The position numbers and the translations under genes were made by a program. Source: Toxonevra muliebris (Eukaryota > Arthropoda > Insecta > Diptera > Pallopteridae). From it: a stretch of 64,000 nt of DNA. Under the pieces are notes generated by a model that made no database searches, was not told the DNA's origin, and saw only the letters and a program-made list of their open reading frames with translations. Below are positions 21,901 through 31,691 of the stretch, in pieces (position 1 is the stretch's first letter; the number at the start of each line of letters is the position of its first letter). The stretch lies in assembly GCA_963691655.1 (NCBI GenBank), contig OY829331.1, positions 292,501-356,500 on the forward strand. Direction: 5' to 3'.

Positions 21901-22502
21901 ACAACCCCATTATTGGCCGCTTCCTGTTCCATGACCACCATACACTTGTTGGGTTTATTATTTACGGGTTTCTCTACTTCCAAGGTATCGACGCCGAGGC
22001 TAAGTTTCGCTCCGGTCAGGATCAGATAGTCAAGGCCCAGGATTACCTCTTCCGTGGCCTCGGGTAGGAGAAGAAACCGAACTGTTTTTTCGTTACTACC
22101 CAGCTGCACTTTTAGTTGTATGGCGCGCTCGAGAGGACGCACCGTACCGTCTGCTAAGGTGACATCACCCCGGTAGGGGATCCATGTACACCGCGCTCCT
22201 AATCGTGTGGTGAATTCTGCGCTGACGAAACTTCGGGTCGCACCTGAATCGATAGTTGCCGAGACCTGTTCTCCGCCAATCACGATGTTGGCGAAGATTC
22301 TCTTATCATCCTGTTGTAGTGATTTTAGTTTGGACGAGGGAGAACAATCGGAGGCCTCGCTACGACACCAGTGCGGATCCAGGTGGCGTAGCCACTTGGG
22401 GTGTTTCTCGTTCGCAAATGCTTTCAAGATCACCGGAGAGTGTGAGCAAGTCAGCAAGCGTCTGGTAGTCCTTGCGCCGGATATACCATTGATAGTCTGC
22501 AT
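21901..22502 (-). pseudogene. Aspartic protease region of element B
   Basis: The frame 22502-21657 contains VSATIDSGATRSFVS (DSGA active site), then VTLADGTVRPLERAI and VILGLDYLILTGAKL (the ILG.D+L motif), characteristic of a retropepsin. The frame continues into the repetitive linker before RT. Confidence 0.8.
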
Positions 22503-23315
22503 GGCAGTTTCGGTAGATTCTCTCTAACTTTTGTTCTTCCGTGTAGGATGCGTGGCGCATCAGCATTTTCAATGCGAGGACATAGTCCTTGAAGTTTTCT
22601 TGAGGTTGCTAGTACCGATTCCGGATCTCGTCATCCACTGTATCGAAATACCTGGGGGGTAAAAAGAATCATTTAAACTCACGTTTGAACGAATCCCACG
22701 TAGACCAATGTGCATTGTTGTTCCTACACCAGACCAGAGCTTTATCTTGCAATAATTCAGGCATGGTCCTTGAGAGCGAATCGGACGTGTATCCCATATG
22801 CCTCGGCCTATTTCTCAACACGTTCGATGAAAGACAGTGGGTCTTCGCCTCCGCCGTACCGTGCAGACCACTTCCGTATCTGCTCCATCACCTTTCCGGT
22901 GCCATGGGCTACCGAAATGGGGTCTTGGATACTTACTGCGGCTTCCTGTCCGGAACTCAGAATTCTCAACGGGTAGCAGTTTTGTCTTGCGGGACTCTTG
23001 GTATCAGCTTCGAGGGGGTTGTCATTGTGGGTTTCACCAGGACCCTGAGTGAGTCAGTTCCATTGCGGGTTTCACTTGGTGTCCGGAACGTTGTTTTCTT
23101 CTTCGTAAGCTTGGTCTGCAGTTCTTGTAAATGGGCCAGTTTCTCTTCGGTGTGGTTGCCACCACTGATAAATTGTTAAAACTGTTTGCGCTGTTCCTCC
23201 ACGGTTCCATTTAACTCCACACCCAGTTCGTGTGCATATGCGGTGAGTTCAGCTGACTTGAGGTAGTAGACACATGATGTCGTAAGCGTGTCCGGTCCTC
23301 CCTTTCCTCCCATGG
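22360..23315 (-). pseudogene. gag of element B, broken
   Basis: The minus-strand ATG at 23315 starts MGGKGGPDTLTT and runs into a SAP-like segment (LKSAELTAYAHELGVELN, TVEEQRKQF), where a TAA stops it. Further on, FFLPPRYFDTVDDEIRN and the frame 22572-22360 (MLMRHASYTEEQKLERIYRN) match the capsid region of element A gag. Several stops and frame changes occur. The zinc knuckles are not recognisable. Confidence 0.75.
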
Positions 23316-23320
23316 ATGTT

Positions 23321-23573
23321 GTCTCCACAATAGACCTGTAATTAAAGGGGCTAATGCGTTGTGCTCGCCACGAAAATTTTGGGAATTAAATAAAAATTAA
23401 TTAACAAATATGTGTCACTGTTATTTTTTCCTTTTGTTCGTAATGTTTCACAAAACAAAATTGTATTTTTCTATTTTTTTTTTTTTTTTTTTGGTAGTAT
23501 TTCACAAAAAAAATTTAATTTTTCAATTTTTTTTTTGGTTGGTAGTGTTTCACCAACTAAACCAAGCATGAAA
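23321..23573. other. T-rich spacer after element B
   Basis: Long T and A homopolymers; possible remains of the element B LTR, not provable. No gene. Confidence 0.5.
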
Positions 23574-23581
23574 CAGTGAAC

Positions 23582-24641
23582 CAGGGATGCCAACCTGTAG
23601 GATATTTCAAAAAATGTTGGGAACCGGCTTCAATATTAGTTAGTTGGGGGGGATTGGGGAATGAGAACGTTTTTGTTGCGAAATTGATAATTACATTTCT
23701 TTCTCATATTCTGATGCTTTCTCAAATAAGAATAAAATCCCTTTGTACTACCTTTCCGTTTAGTATTTGAGATGCTGCTCATACTGGTGTAAGCATGGAC
23801 ACCTGTCTGAAAGAGAGAGGTAGAAAGAAAGTGATAAGAGAGATGCACCAAAAATTAAAATAGGCGCATTGATAAAGGTTCGATGTTCATGGTGTTCCGG
23901 TTTTGGCACTTTTCCTCATAACTTTTAAGAAGTTGAATTCGCTATTTTTTTTTAACAAACTTATTTATTTTTAATTTTGAGCACACCTATTTTTCACGAG
24001 CACAAGAAAAAGTTAGTAATGGTTGCATTTATGTGAACATGACCGTCCTGCCCATGACGTTCATGGTTGCGCCCGTATGAGCAGCATCTATAAAATACTT
24101 ACAAAATGCAACTCCACGACCATACAAACCTAAGAGTAATTTTGTACTAATTAGTTCAACTACGTATCAGTTATCCTATCTGGCAAGCTCCATTATTTTC
24201 CGAACCATTTTTTTTATTAATATTTTGATAAGAAAAGAATATATATATATTTTTGTAAAACCTTTCTGCTCATTTTTATTTTTATTATTCTTTAAGTTTT
24301 GTTAAATGTATTTGCATATACGTGCATAACAAGTTGTGATTGTAAAAAATATTATTTAGTTTTTGTGTTAATTATTAATTGAATTTATATTTTTGTTTTT
24401 AATACGGATGTAAAATAAATTGTTAATATGCTCGTTGTGAGTCTATATACATAGCTATATGTAATAATAAGATATATAGGCTAACACAAAGTGTTAAAAT
24501 ACCAAATACGTAGGATTATATATTTTATACGATTTTGTTTTGTTTGTAAATACAAAAATTTGTTGTGGAAAATCGCGACTGAAATAGGAGAATTATTTTG
24601 GCTAGTTTGTGAATCTGAAAAGTAGAGAGTTGTCATCCCTG
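23582..24641. mobile_element. Non-autonomous hAT transposon (1060 bp), perfect 8-bp duplication
   Basis: The ends CAGGGATGCCAAC (23582) and GTTGTCATCCCTG (to 24641) form a 13-bp terminal inverted repeat with one mismatch. The target copies CAGTGAAC at 23574-23581 and 24642-24649 are identical. The interior is AT-rich and I see no transposase remnant, so it must have been moved by a related hAT. Confidence 0.9.
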
Positions 24642-24649
24642 CAGTGAAC

Positions 24650-25843
24650 GAACGCGAAACAGCGAACGAACGAGTGGAAAAACTATTCTAATGCACTTAA
24701 AGTACTACTACTGCCTTAGAACGGGACATGTAATGATAAAATTAATATGAAATATATGTGCTAAAAGAGCACTTAAGAGATAATATCTGTTCGAAATTTA
24801 TTTTTTTTTTACTGGCTTGAAGACGATGAAGTCATCTCAAGAAAAAATATCATTAACATTTTTTAATGAAAACAATTTTTAAAAAGCTGAATTTTTGAAA
24901 CATCTCCGAAAATATAAAAATCTGCCAGACACTCGAATGTTTGTGAAGCGATAAAGCTCATATATGACGAGCTTTATTTGGATGACCTTCTTTCTCGCTA
25001 CTCAGGTTTATCAGATCATTTTTATATTCTGGACACACTTGGATTACCTGTGGGTCGGAATATTTACGATTTTTGTACGGAAGTCGATGAACTCGTCGCC
25101 TGAGAATTGATTTGGCGTATATCAATTCTCAGGCGACGAACTGTGTATCAAATTGGCTCAATCGCAAATGCAGCGAAAACTACTTGGCGTAGGACTACAT
25201 CGTCCAGAAAAGACCTGAAGGCGAATGATCTCAACTTGGAAGGGCAGTTCTATGGTGCTGGGATTGCCGACTAAAGGTACAAAATTTACTGGTCGATATA
25301 TTTAAAATTGCATATATTTTTCTATATCTTTTTCCAATTTTCAATCGGATTTTCACATCAAGTTTTTCAAATTGGCACGCCGTTCTTCTCAGATAAATTG
25401 TTCATCAAAATACACATGACTGATTAACAACTTTTTAAACAAATTAACTTTTGTCGAACGAATTTTCGAAACTAATGCCAAATTTGCAAAAATCAAAATT
25501 AAAACTCATATTAATACTGGAAAAAAAATTTGTTTTGTTCTGATGCCAATGTTCCCCAGCGTGCCGATTGGTGCCTTACAAAAAATAGAAATAAATATGG
25601 TTTCGAAAAGTGCAAATTTTTGTAAACTTGTATATTATTATTATGGTCTAAAAGCATTTTTTGATTGCTTTTACAGTTTCGTAAAAAAAAAAAAATTCAG
25701 AAAAAAACTCTTTATGTTTCAAACAGATATTACCCATTAAGCGCTTGAATTCAGTGCTTCAATTTTCCGTTGGGTATGTATACATATAATATTATTATTA
25801 TTATTATTATTGGTGTTTATTTCTTTCTATTTCGTTCTTAAGT
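24650..25843. other. AT-rich stretch with an unidentified coding-like remnant
   Basis: Between about 24943 and 25265 the plus strand shows coding-like pieces in shifting frames (for example KLIYDELYLDDLLSRYSGLS and TLGLPVGRNIYDFC), interrupted by the small palindromic element at 25094-25138. I do not recognise the protein. The rest is AT-rich, with a (TTA)n tract near 25788-25812. Confidence 0.35.
25094..25138. mobile_element. 45-bp foldback micro-element with 4-bp duplication, copy 1
   Basis: CGTCGCCTGAGAATTGAT is followed after 9 bases by its exact reverse complement, ending at 25138. The flanks are AACT at 25090-25093 and AACT at 25139-25142. The pre-insertion sequence would restore a continuous coding-like stretch. 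A second relative lies at 63760-63834. Confidence 0.65.
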
Positions 25844-25860
25844 AATAATGTTATTTTATT

Positions 25861-26026
25861 GGCCGTCAGCCGTTAGCCAATTCACTGGGAACAACATGTA
25901 ACACCTTGGTGTACGTGCCGTAACTGTTTGGACTGATGGTAGTGCGACTATGACCTCCTCGTGGTGGCGGCTGGTAACGGTGTATGATATGGTCATGTCT
26001 CTATCATGCACCGGCTAACATAGTCG
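25861..26026 (+). ncRNA. HDV-like self-cleaving ribozyme at the 5' end of LOA no. 1
   Basis: Folded by hand. P1: GGCCGUC (25861-25867) with GGCGGCU (25966-25972), 7 pairs including two G-U. P2: CGACUAUG (25945-25952) with CAUAGUCG (26019-26026), 8 Watson-Crick pairs. P3: ACC/GGU around loop UCCUCGU (25956-25962). GGUAAC follows the P1 strand. P4: a 12-bp hairpin 25978-25989 with 26002-26013. CUAA at 26015-26018 is the expected position of the catalytic cytosine. This is the nested double pseudoknot of HDV ribozymes. Such ribozymes are known at the 5' ends of R2 and LOA-group LINEs, where they free the RNA 5' end. Cleavage is predicted just before 25861, one base from the target-site copy. Confidence 0.9.
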
Positions 26027-26419
26027 GGCGGAGAGATGGTCCACTCTCTTAAATCAAAACCCCTAATCCAAGGTGGAACAGCATATGCCGAGGGATGCGT
26101 GGCTAAGAGGGTGCTTAGTCGTTAATTTGCGAACTCTGGATACCAGGCGACCTCCAGTTTCAATCAGCCTTCCCATGATACAGCGGGCTATGTCATGGGT
26201 GATTTTCCTTTCCCGCCCACTCGTGGGGAAAAAAAATATGTTATATAACCGAAAGGAAAAAAACAAGGATGTGGAGGATGCACCTAGTGCATCGACAGTC
26301 TGTAGTGCTGACGGGCATACAGTTGTCCCTATTTCCATGTCTACCGGCTTGGTAGACATGCCTTCGGGCGCTTTGGCTTCTGATGGGTCTCGGATAGGCC
26401 ACCAACACCTATCCCTGGT

Positions 26420-28234
26420 GTGCTTTCGTCCACACTTATCGGCGCCAGGGAGGGGGTCGTATCCGAGGAAGACTCCTCGGATATCGACTCCCTCTGTGGC
26501 ACGGTAGTGCCGGACAATTTTAGTGTGTGCTCGGAGCAATCTAGGCTCACAGCTATTGGCGCAGAAGTTAACCAGATGACGCTAAACGCGGAGTCTGGTT
26601 TTGTCAAACTTACTTCTGCAGAGAAAAGGAGGTTCCGTTGGGCTATGGACTGTGGTCTCTCCAGAGATAGGTCTCTGGAAATAGCCAAGAATCCCCTTCT
26701 CTCCCTTCCGGCTAAGCCGAAAAAAATCAAGCGTGTGCGCTCGTTGGAGCAATCACAGAGTCTCCCCGACTCCAAAAAGCCCAAGAACTTCCACACGGAA
26801 CCAGCGAAAGCCACTTACAGCCAAGTGGTGAGTAGCGTTAGACTGGGCTTTGTCTCGAGCGACATGAATAATCGTCCTCTTACAGCTGAGCAAGTAGCTC
26901 TTGTGCAGGAGGCGATTATTGACGTGTCAATCGAGCTAGCTGGTAAAGACGTGCTCAAGCCACAATATGAGAACTGTCTGCCCAGAACGGGTTGGTTAGT
27001 TCTCACGTGCGTCGACCAGCCCTCGGCTGACTGGGTGCGTAGGCACTTCAACAAAATCAAAGACCATTCGGCCCTTGATATAGACCTTGTGGAGGAGGGT
27101 AACTTTCCCAGGACTCATTTGATCCGGGGTTACTTTCCTCACAGCCTGTCGCTGACAAGTGAGAAGGTAGTGAGCACACTTGGTGCACTTAACCCCTTCT
27201 CAACTGAGCAGTGGAAGGCTGTTGAACGACGCACGCAAGGTCCGCTTCTCCATCTAATTATGGTTATTGATGATGCGTCAATGACTAAATTGCTGGAGCT
27301 CAAGGGCAGGGTCTGCTACAGATTTGGGTTCATCAAATTGATGCTCAAACCTGTGGCCGCTGCTACCAAAAACGCTGGACCTGTATCTGAGGAGCAGGTC
27401 CCCTCTAACACTACCTCTACCAGTACATTAGACAGCGGGGAAAAAGCGATGTTGTTGGACATGCTCCCGGCTTCTGCCGATTTGGTCAGTAGCAGGACCG
27501 GCAACATGTCAACAGTGTCTCTAGACGCTGTAGAGCCTTCCACAAGTCGCGCCGCTGGGCAGACTAATTTAAGGACTCTTCGGCGGCTGAGGTCCACTGG
27601 TGATATTGCGACCGGTCCTGTTACTTGGGCCAGTATCGTCGGGGCGTCGGGTGCGCCAGGTAGCGGTTTTGTGGCGGAGAGTGATGTTGAGAGGCCCTCT
27701 ACTAGTCGTGCCGCCGGGCTGACAACCAGAGGGCCCTCGCAGTATCAGTCATCTGCCTCAGAGACCGCTTCCAGGTCGAAACATAAACCCGCTGCCTCCG
27801 TTTCAGTGAGGGCTATGAGCACCGTGGGGTCTTCTGCTGGTCGGGCTGTTGAGCCTACCAGTGGAAGGGCAGCACGGCTCTCATTGCCACACGTAGAGGC
27901 AGTTACTGTGTCTTATGACACAACAATCACCGGAGGGAACGTAGAGGCAATGGCTGCTGCAGGATCTTCTACCAGTCGTGCTGCAGGGTCGACTAGTAGT
28001 GGGGCCTCTCAGCAAACACTGTCTTCTGCGACTTCAGCAGTACTGCCAGGTGGAACTCCGCTGGCGGTTCTGCCTCGCAATTCGCATTCTTCCGCTCGGG
28101 GAGGAATGCCACCCAACTCCCTTGGCAGGGCTGCAGCTCATGGCAGAGGAGGAAGATGTGCTAGAGGCAGAGGGTCTCGACGAGCTTTGGCTGGGAAGCT
28201 CGTCCAACGGTCTCTAGAACAGCAGAGACGATGA
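26420..28234 (+). CDS. LOA LINE no. 1 ORF1 protein (604 aa)
   Basis: The frame is open from the ATG at 26420 to the TGA at 28232-28234, which overlaps the ORF2 start. The N-terminus is acidic. Residues about 130-310 form a domain like those in other LOA ORF1 proteins (DUF4780-type): GWLVLTCVDQPSADWVRRHF, then HLIRGYFPHSLSL and FGFIKLMLKPVA. The C-terminal third is Ser/Thr/Ala-rich with four copies of a (P/S)STSRAAG-like motif, and the end is Arg/Gly-rich (GRGGRCARGRGSRRALA), suited to RNA binding. No CCHC knuckle was seen. The assumed role is an RNA chaperone in the LINE particle. Confidence 0.85.
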   Translation: MLSSTLIGAREGVVSEEDSSDIDSLCGTVVPDNFSVCSEQSRLTAIGAEVNQMTLNAESGFVKLTSAEKRRFRWAMDCGLSRDRSLEIAKNPLLSLPAKPKKIKRVRSLEQSQSLPDSKKPKNFHTEPAKATYSQVVSSVRLGFVSSDMNNRPLTAEQVALVQEAIIDVSIELAGKDVLKPQYENCLPRTGWLVLTCVDQPSADWVRRHFNKIKDHSALDIDLVEEGNFPRTHLIRGYFPHSLSLTSEKVVSTLGALNPFSTEQWKAVERRTQGPLLHLIMVIDDASMTKLLELKGRVCYRFGFIKLMLKPVAAATKNAGPVSEEQVPSNTTSTSTLDSGEKAMLLDMLPASADLVSSRTGNMSTVSLDAVEPSTSRAAGQTNLRTLRRLRSTGDIATGPVTWASIVGASGAPGSGFVAESDVERPSTSRAAGLTTRGPSQYQSSASETASRSKHKPAASVSVRAMSTVGSSAGRAVEPTSGRAARLSLPHVEAVTVSYDTTITGGNVEAMAAAGSSTSRAAGSTSSGASQQTLSSATSAVLPGGTPLAVLPRNSHSSARGGMPPNSLGRAAAHGRGGRCARGRGSRRALAGKLVQRSLEQQRR

Positions 28235-30468
28235 GTGCCATCAAGGTACTCCAGGCGAACCTGCACCATGCCATAGGGGCATCGGCCACAGTATGCAGGC
28301 TTTTCGCTGAAAACAAATTCACCCTTGCGCTAATACAGGAGCCCTGGGTAAGCTGTGGCCAGGTCCGCGGACTCAATACGAATCATAGTAAGTTGCTTTA
28401 CTTTCGTGGAGATGTTGTGCCAAGAGCGGCCATACTAATTGAAAAAAGTTTTAATTATCTCCCTCTTACTAATTTCATTTCCAGAGATCTCGTAGCCATA
28501 CTGGTGGAGGTCCCCACTGCGAACGGAGTACAGGAGGTCGTGCTGGCGTCTGCATACTTTGCTGGGGACTTGCAACAAATCCCACCAATCGAGGTCCAGG
28601 ATTTAATTAGTGACTGTCGGCAGTCCAATCGTCAATTTGTTGTTGGCTGTGATGCTAATGCCCATCATACCATCTGGGGTAGTAGCAATATCAACGAACG
28701 AGGTGAGTGTCTTCTAAATTACTTAGTATCTAATAGTGTAGATATTGTAAATAGGGGATGTAAGCCTACTTTCATTACTGCAGCCAGGGAAGAGGTGCTG
28801 GACCTCACCCTAGCCAGCAGGATATTGTCCGATTGTATTGTGAATTGGAGAGTCTCAGATGAAGCGTCCCTGTCTGATCATCAACACATAGTTTTTGACA
28901 TTCCAGGACGTACTGAACTCCTTGCTAATGTAATTAATCTTAGAAGGACTAATTGGTGCGCCGTAGAAGGCCTATCAATCAATCCCAACAAAGCAGTTCT
29001 TGTTCCCTTTACTAAGAGATACAAACTGGACCTCGGTCCCATTTCCATACAAGACACTGTTATTGTGTACTCTGATGAGGTCAAATATTTAGGCATCACG
29101 CTTGACAAACGACTAAACTGGAACAATCACTTACACACTGTCCTCTTAAAAGCCACTAGGGCTTTCTGGGCCTGCAAAAGACTCTTTGGTAAAACATGGG
29201 GTCTTACTCCTAAGATGATCTTTTGGCTCTACACCATGATAGTTAGACCTGTCACAGCCTATGCGGCTCTAGTGTGGTGGCCCAAAGTCATGCAGGGCTC
29301 GGCCATCACCAAACTTAACAAGCTCCAAAGGCTTGCTTGCGTCTCCATAACTGGAGCTATGCACACCTGTCCAACTCCTGCCATTGAAGCGTTGAGTAGC
29401 CTGGTGCCATTACACATTTTCATCAAGAAAACAGCCGCAAATACTGCTTTGCGGCTGCGTATATCGTCAAGCTTAATAAAAGGCAACTATGGTCACCTGA
29501 GCATTCTTGACGAAATTCCTAACACTCCAATATGTACTGTATCGGATTATATGGTTAGGGATCTGTGTTTCGGTAGGAAATTCAACATCATTCTTCCTTC
29601 CAGGTCCGAATGGGATGGCCAGTGTCCCGATTTCGGTCCCTCTTCTCTCAATTGGTATACAGACGGCTCGAAAATGGACTGCGGTTCTGGTGCCGGAGTT
29701 GCTGGACCCAATACTAGAATCTCAATCCCTCTGCGTATTTGGCCCAGTGTCTTTCAAGCCGAAATATACGCAATTGAGACCTGCGCTAATATAAACCTGT
29801 ATAAAGGTCTTAAAGGCGCAAATATTGTAATTTTCTCAGATAGCCAGGCGGCTCTCTTAGCACTCTCTTCATGGAGTTTTTCATCTAAACTGGTGAAAGA
29901 GTGTTTTGATAGTCTCCAGCGCTTGTCTACCCGTAACAAAGTTACGCTTTGTTGGGTACCCGGCCACCGTGACATTGCTGGTAATGAAGCCGCCGATGAA
30001 CTGGCTAGGCAAGGTTCATCTACCAAGCACTTCGGCCCCGATCCGTTTTGCGGAATCGGCTGGGCCTCTACGAAATCTATCGTTGAGGAGTGGTCTAAGG
30101 CAAAATGGCTAGAGTATTGGAACTCTATCCCGGGTTTAAGACAGGCAAAAGTTCTCACCATTCCGCTTGCCCAAAATCAGCCCATCTCTTATTCCAAACC
30201 TGACCTTAGGCTATTGGTGGGCTACATGTCTGGACACCATGGGCTCAGATATCACCTAAGCAAAATAGGTCTGTCCAATGAGACAGAATGTCGTCTATGT
30301 ATGGAAGATGACGAGACGACACTTCACATTCTGTGTGAGTGTCCGGCCTTGGCTCGCCTCAGAGGAAGAATCTTTGATTATTCGTTTTTGACGGCTGATC
30401 ACATGAAATCTTCTTCAACGAAAGATGTCTTGACTTTGATTAGGTCAGCCGAACGTCTTTTGTCATAA
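28231..30468 (+). CDS. LOA LINE no. 1 ORF2, endonuclease + RNase H with RT missing (745 aa)
   Basis: The ATG at 28231 overlaps the ORF1 stop (ATGA), which suggests coupled re-initiation. Residues 1-235 are an AP endonuclease (QANLHH, QEPWV, GCDANAHHTIWG, LDLTLAS, SDHQH). At about 28960 the sequence jumps from RRTNW directly to the RT thumb (GLSINPNKAVLVPFTKRYK, VKYLGITLDKRLNW), losing fingers and palm including the catalytic YADD. RNase H follows (WYTDGSK, SDSQAAL, WVPGHRDIAGNEAADELA), then a C-terminal cysteine cluster (CRLCMEDDETTLHILCEC). The frame remains open through the junction. Comparison with LOA no. 2 puts the loss near 420 codons. It cannot reverse transcribe by itself. Confidence 0.9.
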   Translation: MSAIKVLQANLHHAIGASATVCRLFAENKFTLALIQEPWVSCGQVRGLNTNHSKLLYFRGDVVPRAAILIEKSFNYLPLTNFISRDLVAILVEVPTANGVQEVVLASAYFAGDLQQIPPIEVQDLISDCRQSNRQFVVGCDANAHHTIWGSSNINERGECLLNYLVSNSVDIVNRGCKPTFITAAREEVLDLTLASRILSDCIVNWRVSDEASLSDHQHIVFDIPGRTELLANVINLRRTNWCAVEGLSINPNKAVLVPFTKRYKLDLGPISIQDTVIVYSDEVKYLGITLDKRLNWNNHLHTVLLKATRAFWACKRLFGKTWGLTPKMIFWLYTMIVRPVTAYAALVWWPKVMQGSAITKLNKLQRLACVSITGAMHTCPTPAIEALSSLVPLHIFIKKTAANTALRLRISSSLIKGNYGHLSILDEIPNTPICTVSDYMVRDLCFGRKFNIILPSRSEWDGQCPDFGPSSLNWYTDGSKMDCGSGAGVAGPNTRISIPLRIWPSVFQAEIYAIETCANINLYKGLKGANIVIFSDSQAALLALSSWSFSSKLVKECFDSLQRLSTRNKVTLCWVPGHRDIAGNEAADELARQGSSTKHFGPDPFCGIGWASTKSIVEEWSKAKWLEYWNSIPGLRQAKVLTIPLAQNQPISYSKPDLRLLVGYMSGHHGLRYHLSKIGLSNETECRLCMEDDETTLHILCECPALARLRGRIFDYSFLTADHMKSSSTKDVLTLIRSAERLLS

Positions 30469-30539
30469 AATGGGGAATGGCACAAAAGATCTTTTAGGTC
30501 GCAGTGCCTGCCTGGTTGGGCTCCTCTAATACTAATAAT
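30469..30539 (+). other. 3' tail of LOA no. 1
   Basis: A short 3' UTR containing AAGATCTTTTAGGTCGCAGT and ending in TAATACTAATAATAATA. The tail is matched by SINE copies at 39247-39340 and 43690-43780. Confidence 0.8.
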
Positions 30540-30555
30540 AATAATGTTATTTTAT

Positions 30556-30997
30556 AAAGTATTGAATGGACTTGGCTCATCGTAGCGAGGAGATTTTTTA
30601 TTTTTAATTTTAAGATTTTTTATAAAAAACAAAGTTAATAGCTTAAGATTGAGGAAGTTTTACATTAGGAAACAAATTAGAAGAGTAGAAGAAAATTTGC
30701 ATTGATATATTATCATCAGTGTATATGTACACTGAGCATTATTATTAAAAAATTTTGAAAACGTTTACGTATATGGTGTTAATATTCGTAAATCGTAAAC
30801 AAATATAACAATATATAATTTCTGTATATGCAAGTATATACGTTATATATGTATATATGTCTGTACCTATATTGTATGTATATATACATATATTATTATA
30901 TAGTATATGTACAAATTTTGTTTGTGTGGTGTTATTTTAATTGTTTATTATCTGTTTTATTGTATTTTGTTTTTTATGTCAATGTTTTTAATGAGTT
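30556..30997. other. Cadps 3' UTR and flank, AT-rich
   Basis: AT-rich with TATATG-type microsatellite near 30840-30910. On the minus strand AATAAA at 30956-30961 lies about 40 bases after the Cadps stop codon and is a plausible polyadenylation signal. No other gene. Confidence 0.5.
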
Positions 30998-31208
30998 TTA
31001 AAACCAACCACCACCTCCCAGCTTTGAGCTAAGACCACCAATTCCTTTTCCAAGTAAATTTCCAACACGTCCAGCCACAACATTTGTTACGGCTGCCGCT
31101 TGTGCGGCGGCCATTTTTGGTTTTGGCAAATTGCGTGATGTACTGCCAACACCCTCTTCACTCATGCCGTCTTCTTCGCCAGTTTCCCCTTTTATGTCAT
31201 CAAGATGC
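30998..31208 (-). CDS. Cadps: Cadps terminal coding exon (CAPS C-terminus)
   Basis: The minus strand after the acceptor TTCCAATTGCAG (AG at 31209-31210) encodes 70 codons: HLDDIKGETGEEDGMSEEGV, a Pro/Lys segment, an Ala-rich segment, then VVAGRVGNLLGKGIGGLSSK and GGGGWF before TAA at 30998-31000. The exon starts with one base that completes the codon split at the end of the 39429-39568 exon, so the phases agree. CAPS is a cytosolic protein that primes dense-core vesicles for Ca2+-triggered exocytosis. The exon has no damage. Identification of this tail rests mainly on phase and position after a clear CAPS exon. Confidence 0.8.
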
Positions 31209-31249
31209 CTGCAATTGGAAATTGAATTTTATTTTACTTTTATATAACC

Positions 31250-31480
31250 ACATAGGGTGAAATATTCGTGAAATCAATCACTGGAAATTATTTTTTCTCA
31301 GATTTTAATGTAAATATAAAAAAATAATAAGTTTTTATAAAACAACACGATTGCCAAATGTTTAGCTCATACAAATTTTGTTTTACAACTTATTGACATT
31401 ACCAATTTTAGAAAGTTTTTTTTTTTTTTCAATTTGATGTATTTCTACTCAACCAAATTTATGGAATATTTCAGGACTAC
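31250..31480 (+). repeat. Diverged repeat, left arm of an inverted pair around LOA no. 2
   Basis: The segment with TTTTCTCAGATTTTAATG, ACACGATTGCCAAAT, TTTAGCTCATACAAAT and CTCAACCAAATTTATGG matches the reverse complement of about 36630-36850. Probably fragments of one old transposon family inserted in opposite directions. Confidence 0.6.
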
Positions 31481-31691
31481 TTCAGTTTTAGTGGTAGTTT
31501 ATGAAAATGTTGTTTCCGATCGCTAAATAACGGTAATTTGTTTATTTATATGTACTTGTTTATAATAATTAGCAAGTAAATATTGTTCTGGAACATGAAA
31601 AAATCTGAAAAAAATTGCTAATACTGTTTTAAAAAATATGTGTAAATTTCAAAGTGTGTCCATTCTTTTGTTTAGAAGTCATGATTTTTTT

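Larger units (their letters stand above)
17012..23320 (-). mobile_element. Gypsy-like element B, degenerate, minus strand
   Basis: Read leftward from 23315 the order is gag, protease, RT, RNase H, integrase and a long 3' ORF region. Gag is related to element A (4200-5523). Stops and frameshifts occur in most domains (for example a TAA in the gag N-terminus and a TGA in the integrase zinc module). No clean LTR pair was found; at 23358-23370 the minus strand has TGGCGAGCAC where a primer-binding site would be expected. Confidence 0.8.
25860..30539 (+). mobile_element. LOA-type LINE no. 1, full ends, RT deleted (4680 bp)
   Basis: It has two ORFs with an ATGA overlap, an AP-type endonuclease and an RNase H with C-terminal zinc cluster, and a (TAA)n 3' end, which together match the LOA/I group. 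A 16-bp target duplication AATAATGTTATTTTAT lies at 25844-25859 and 30540-30555. The 5' end coincides with an HDV-like ribozyme. ORF2 lacks about 420 codons covering most of RT. It sits about 440 bp beyond the 3' end of Cadps. Confidence 0.9.

Noticed and set aside
22685..23179. Plus-strand 164-aa frame
   Set aside because: It is antisense to the broken gag of element B, which matches element A gag on the minus strand.
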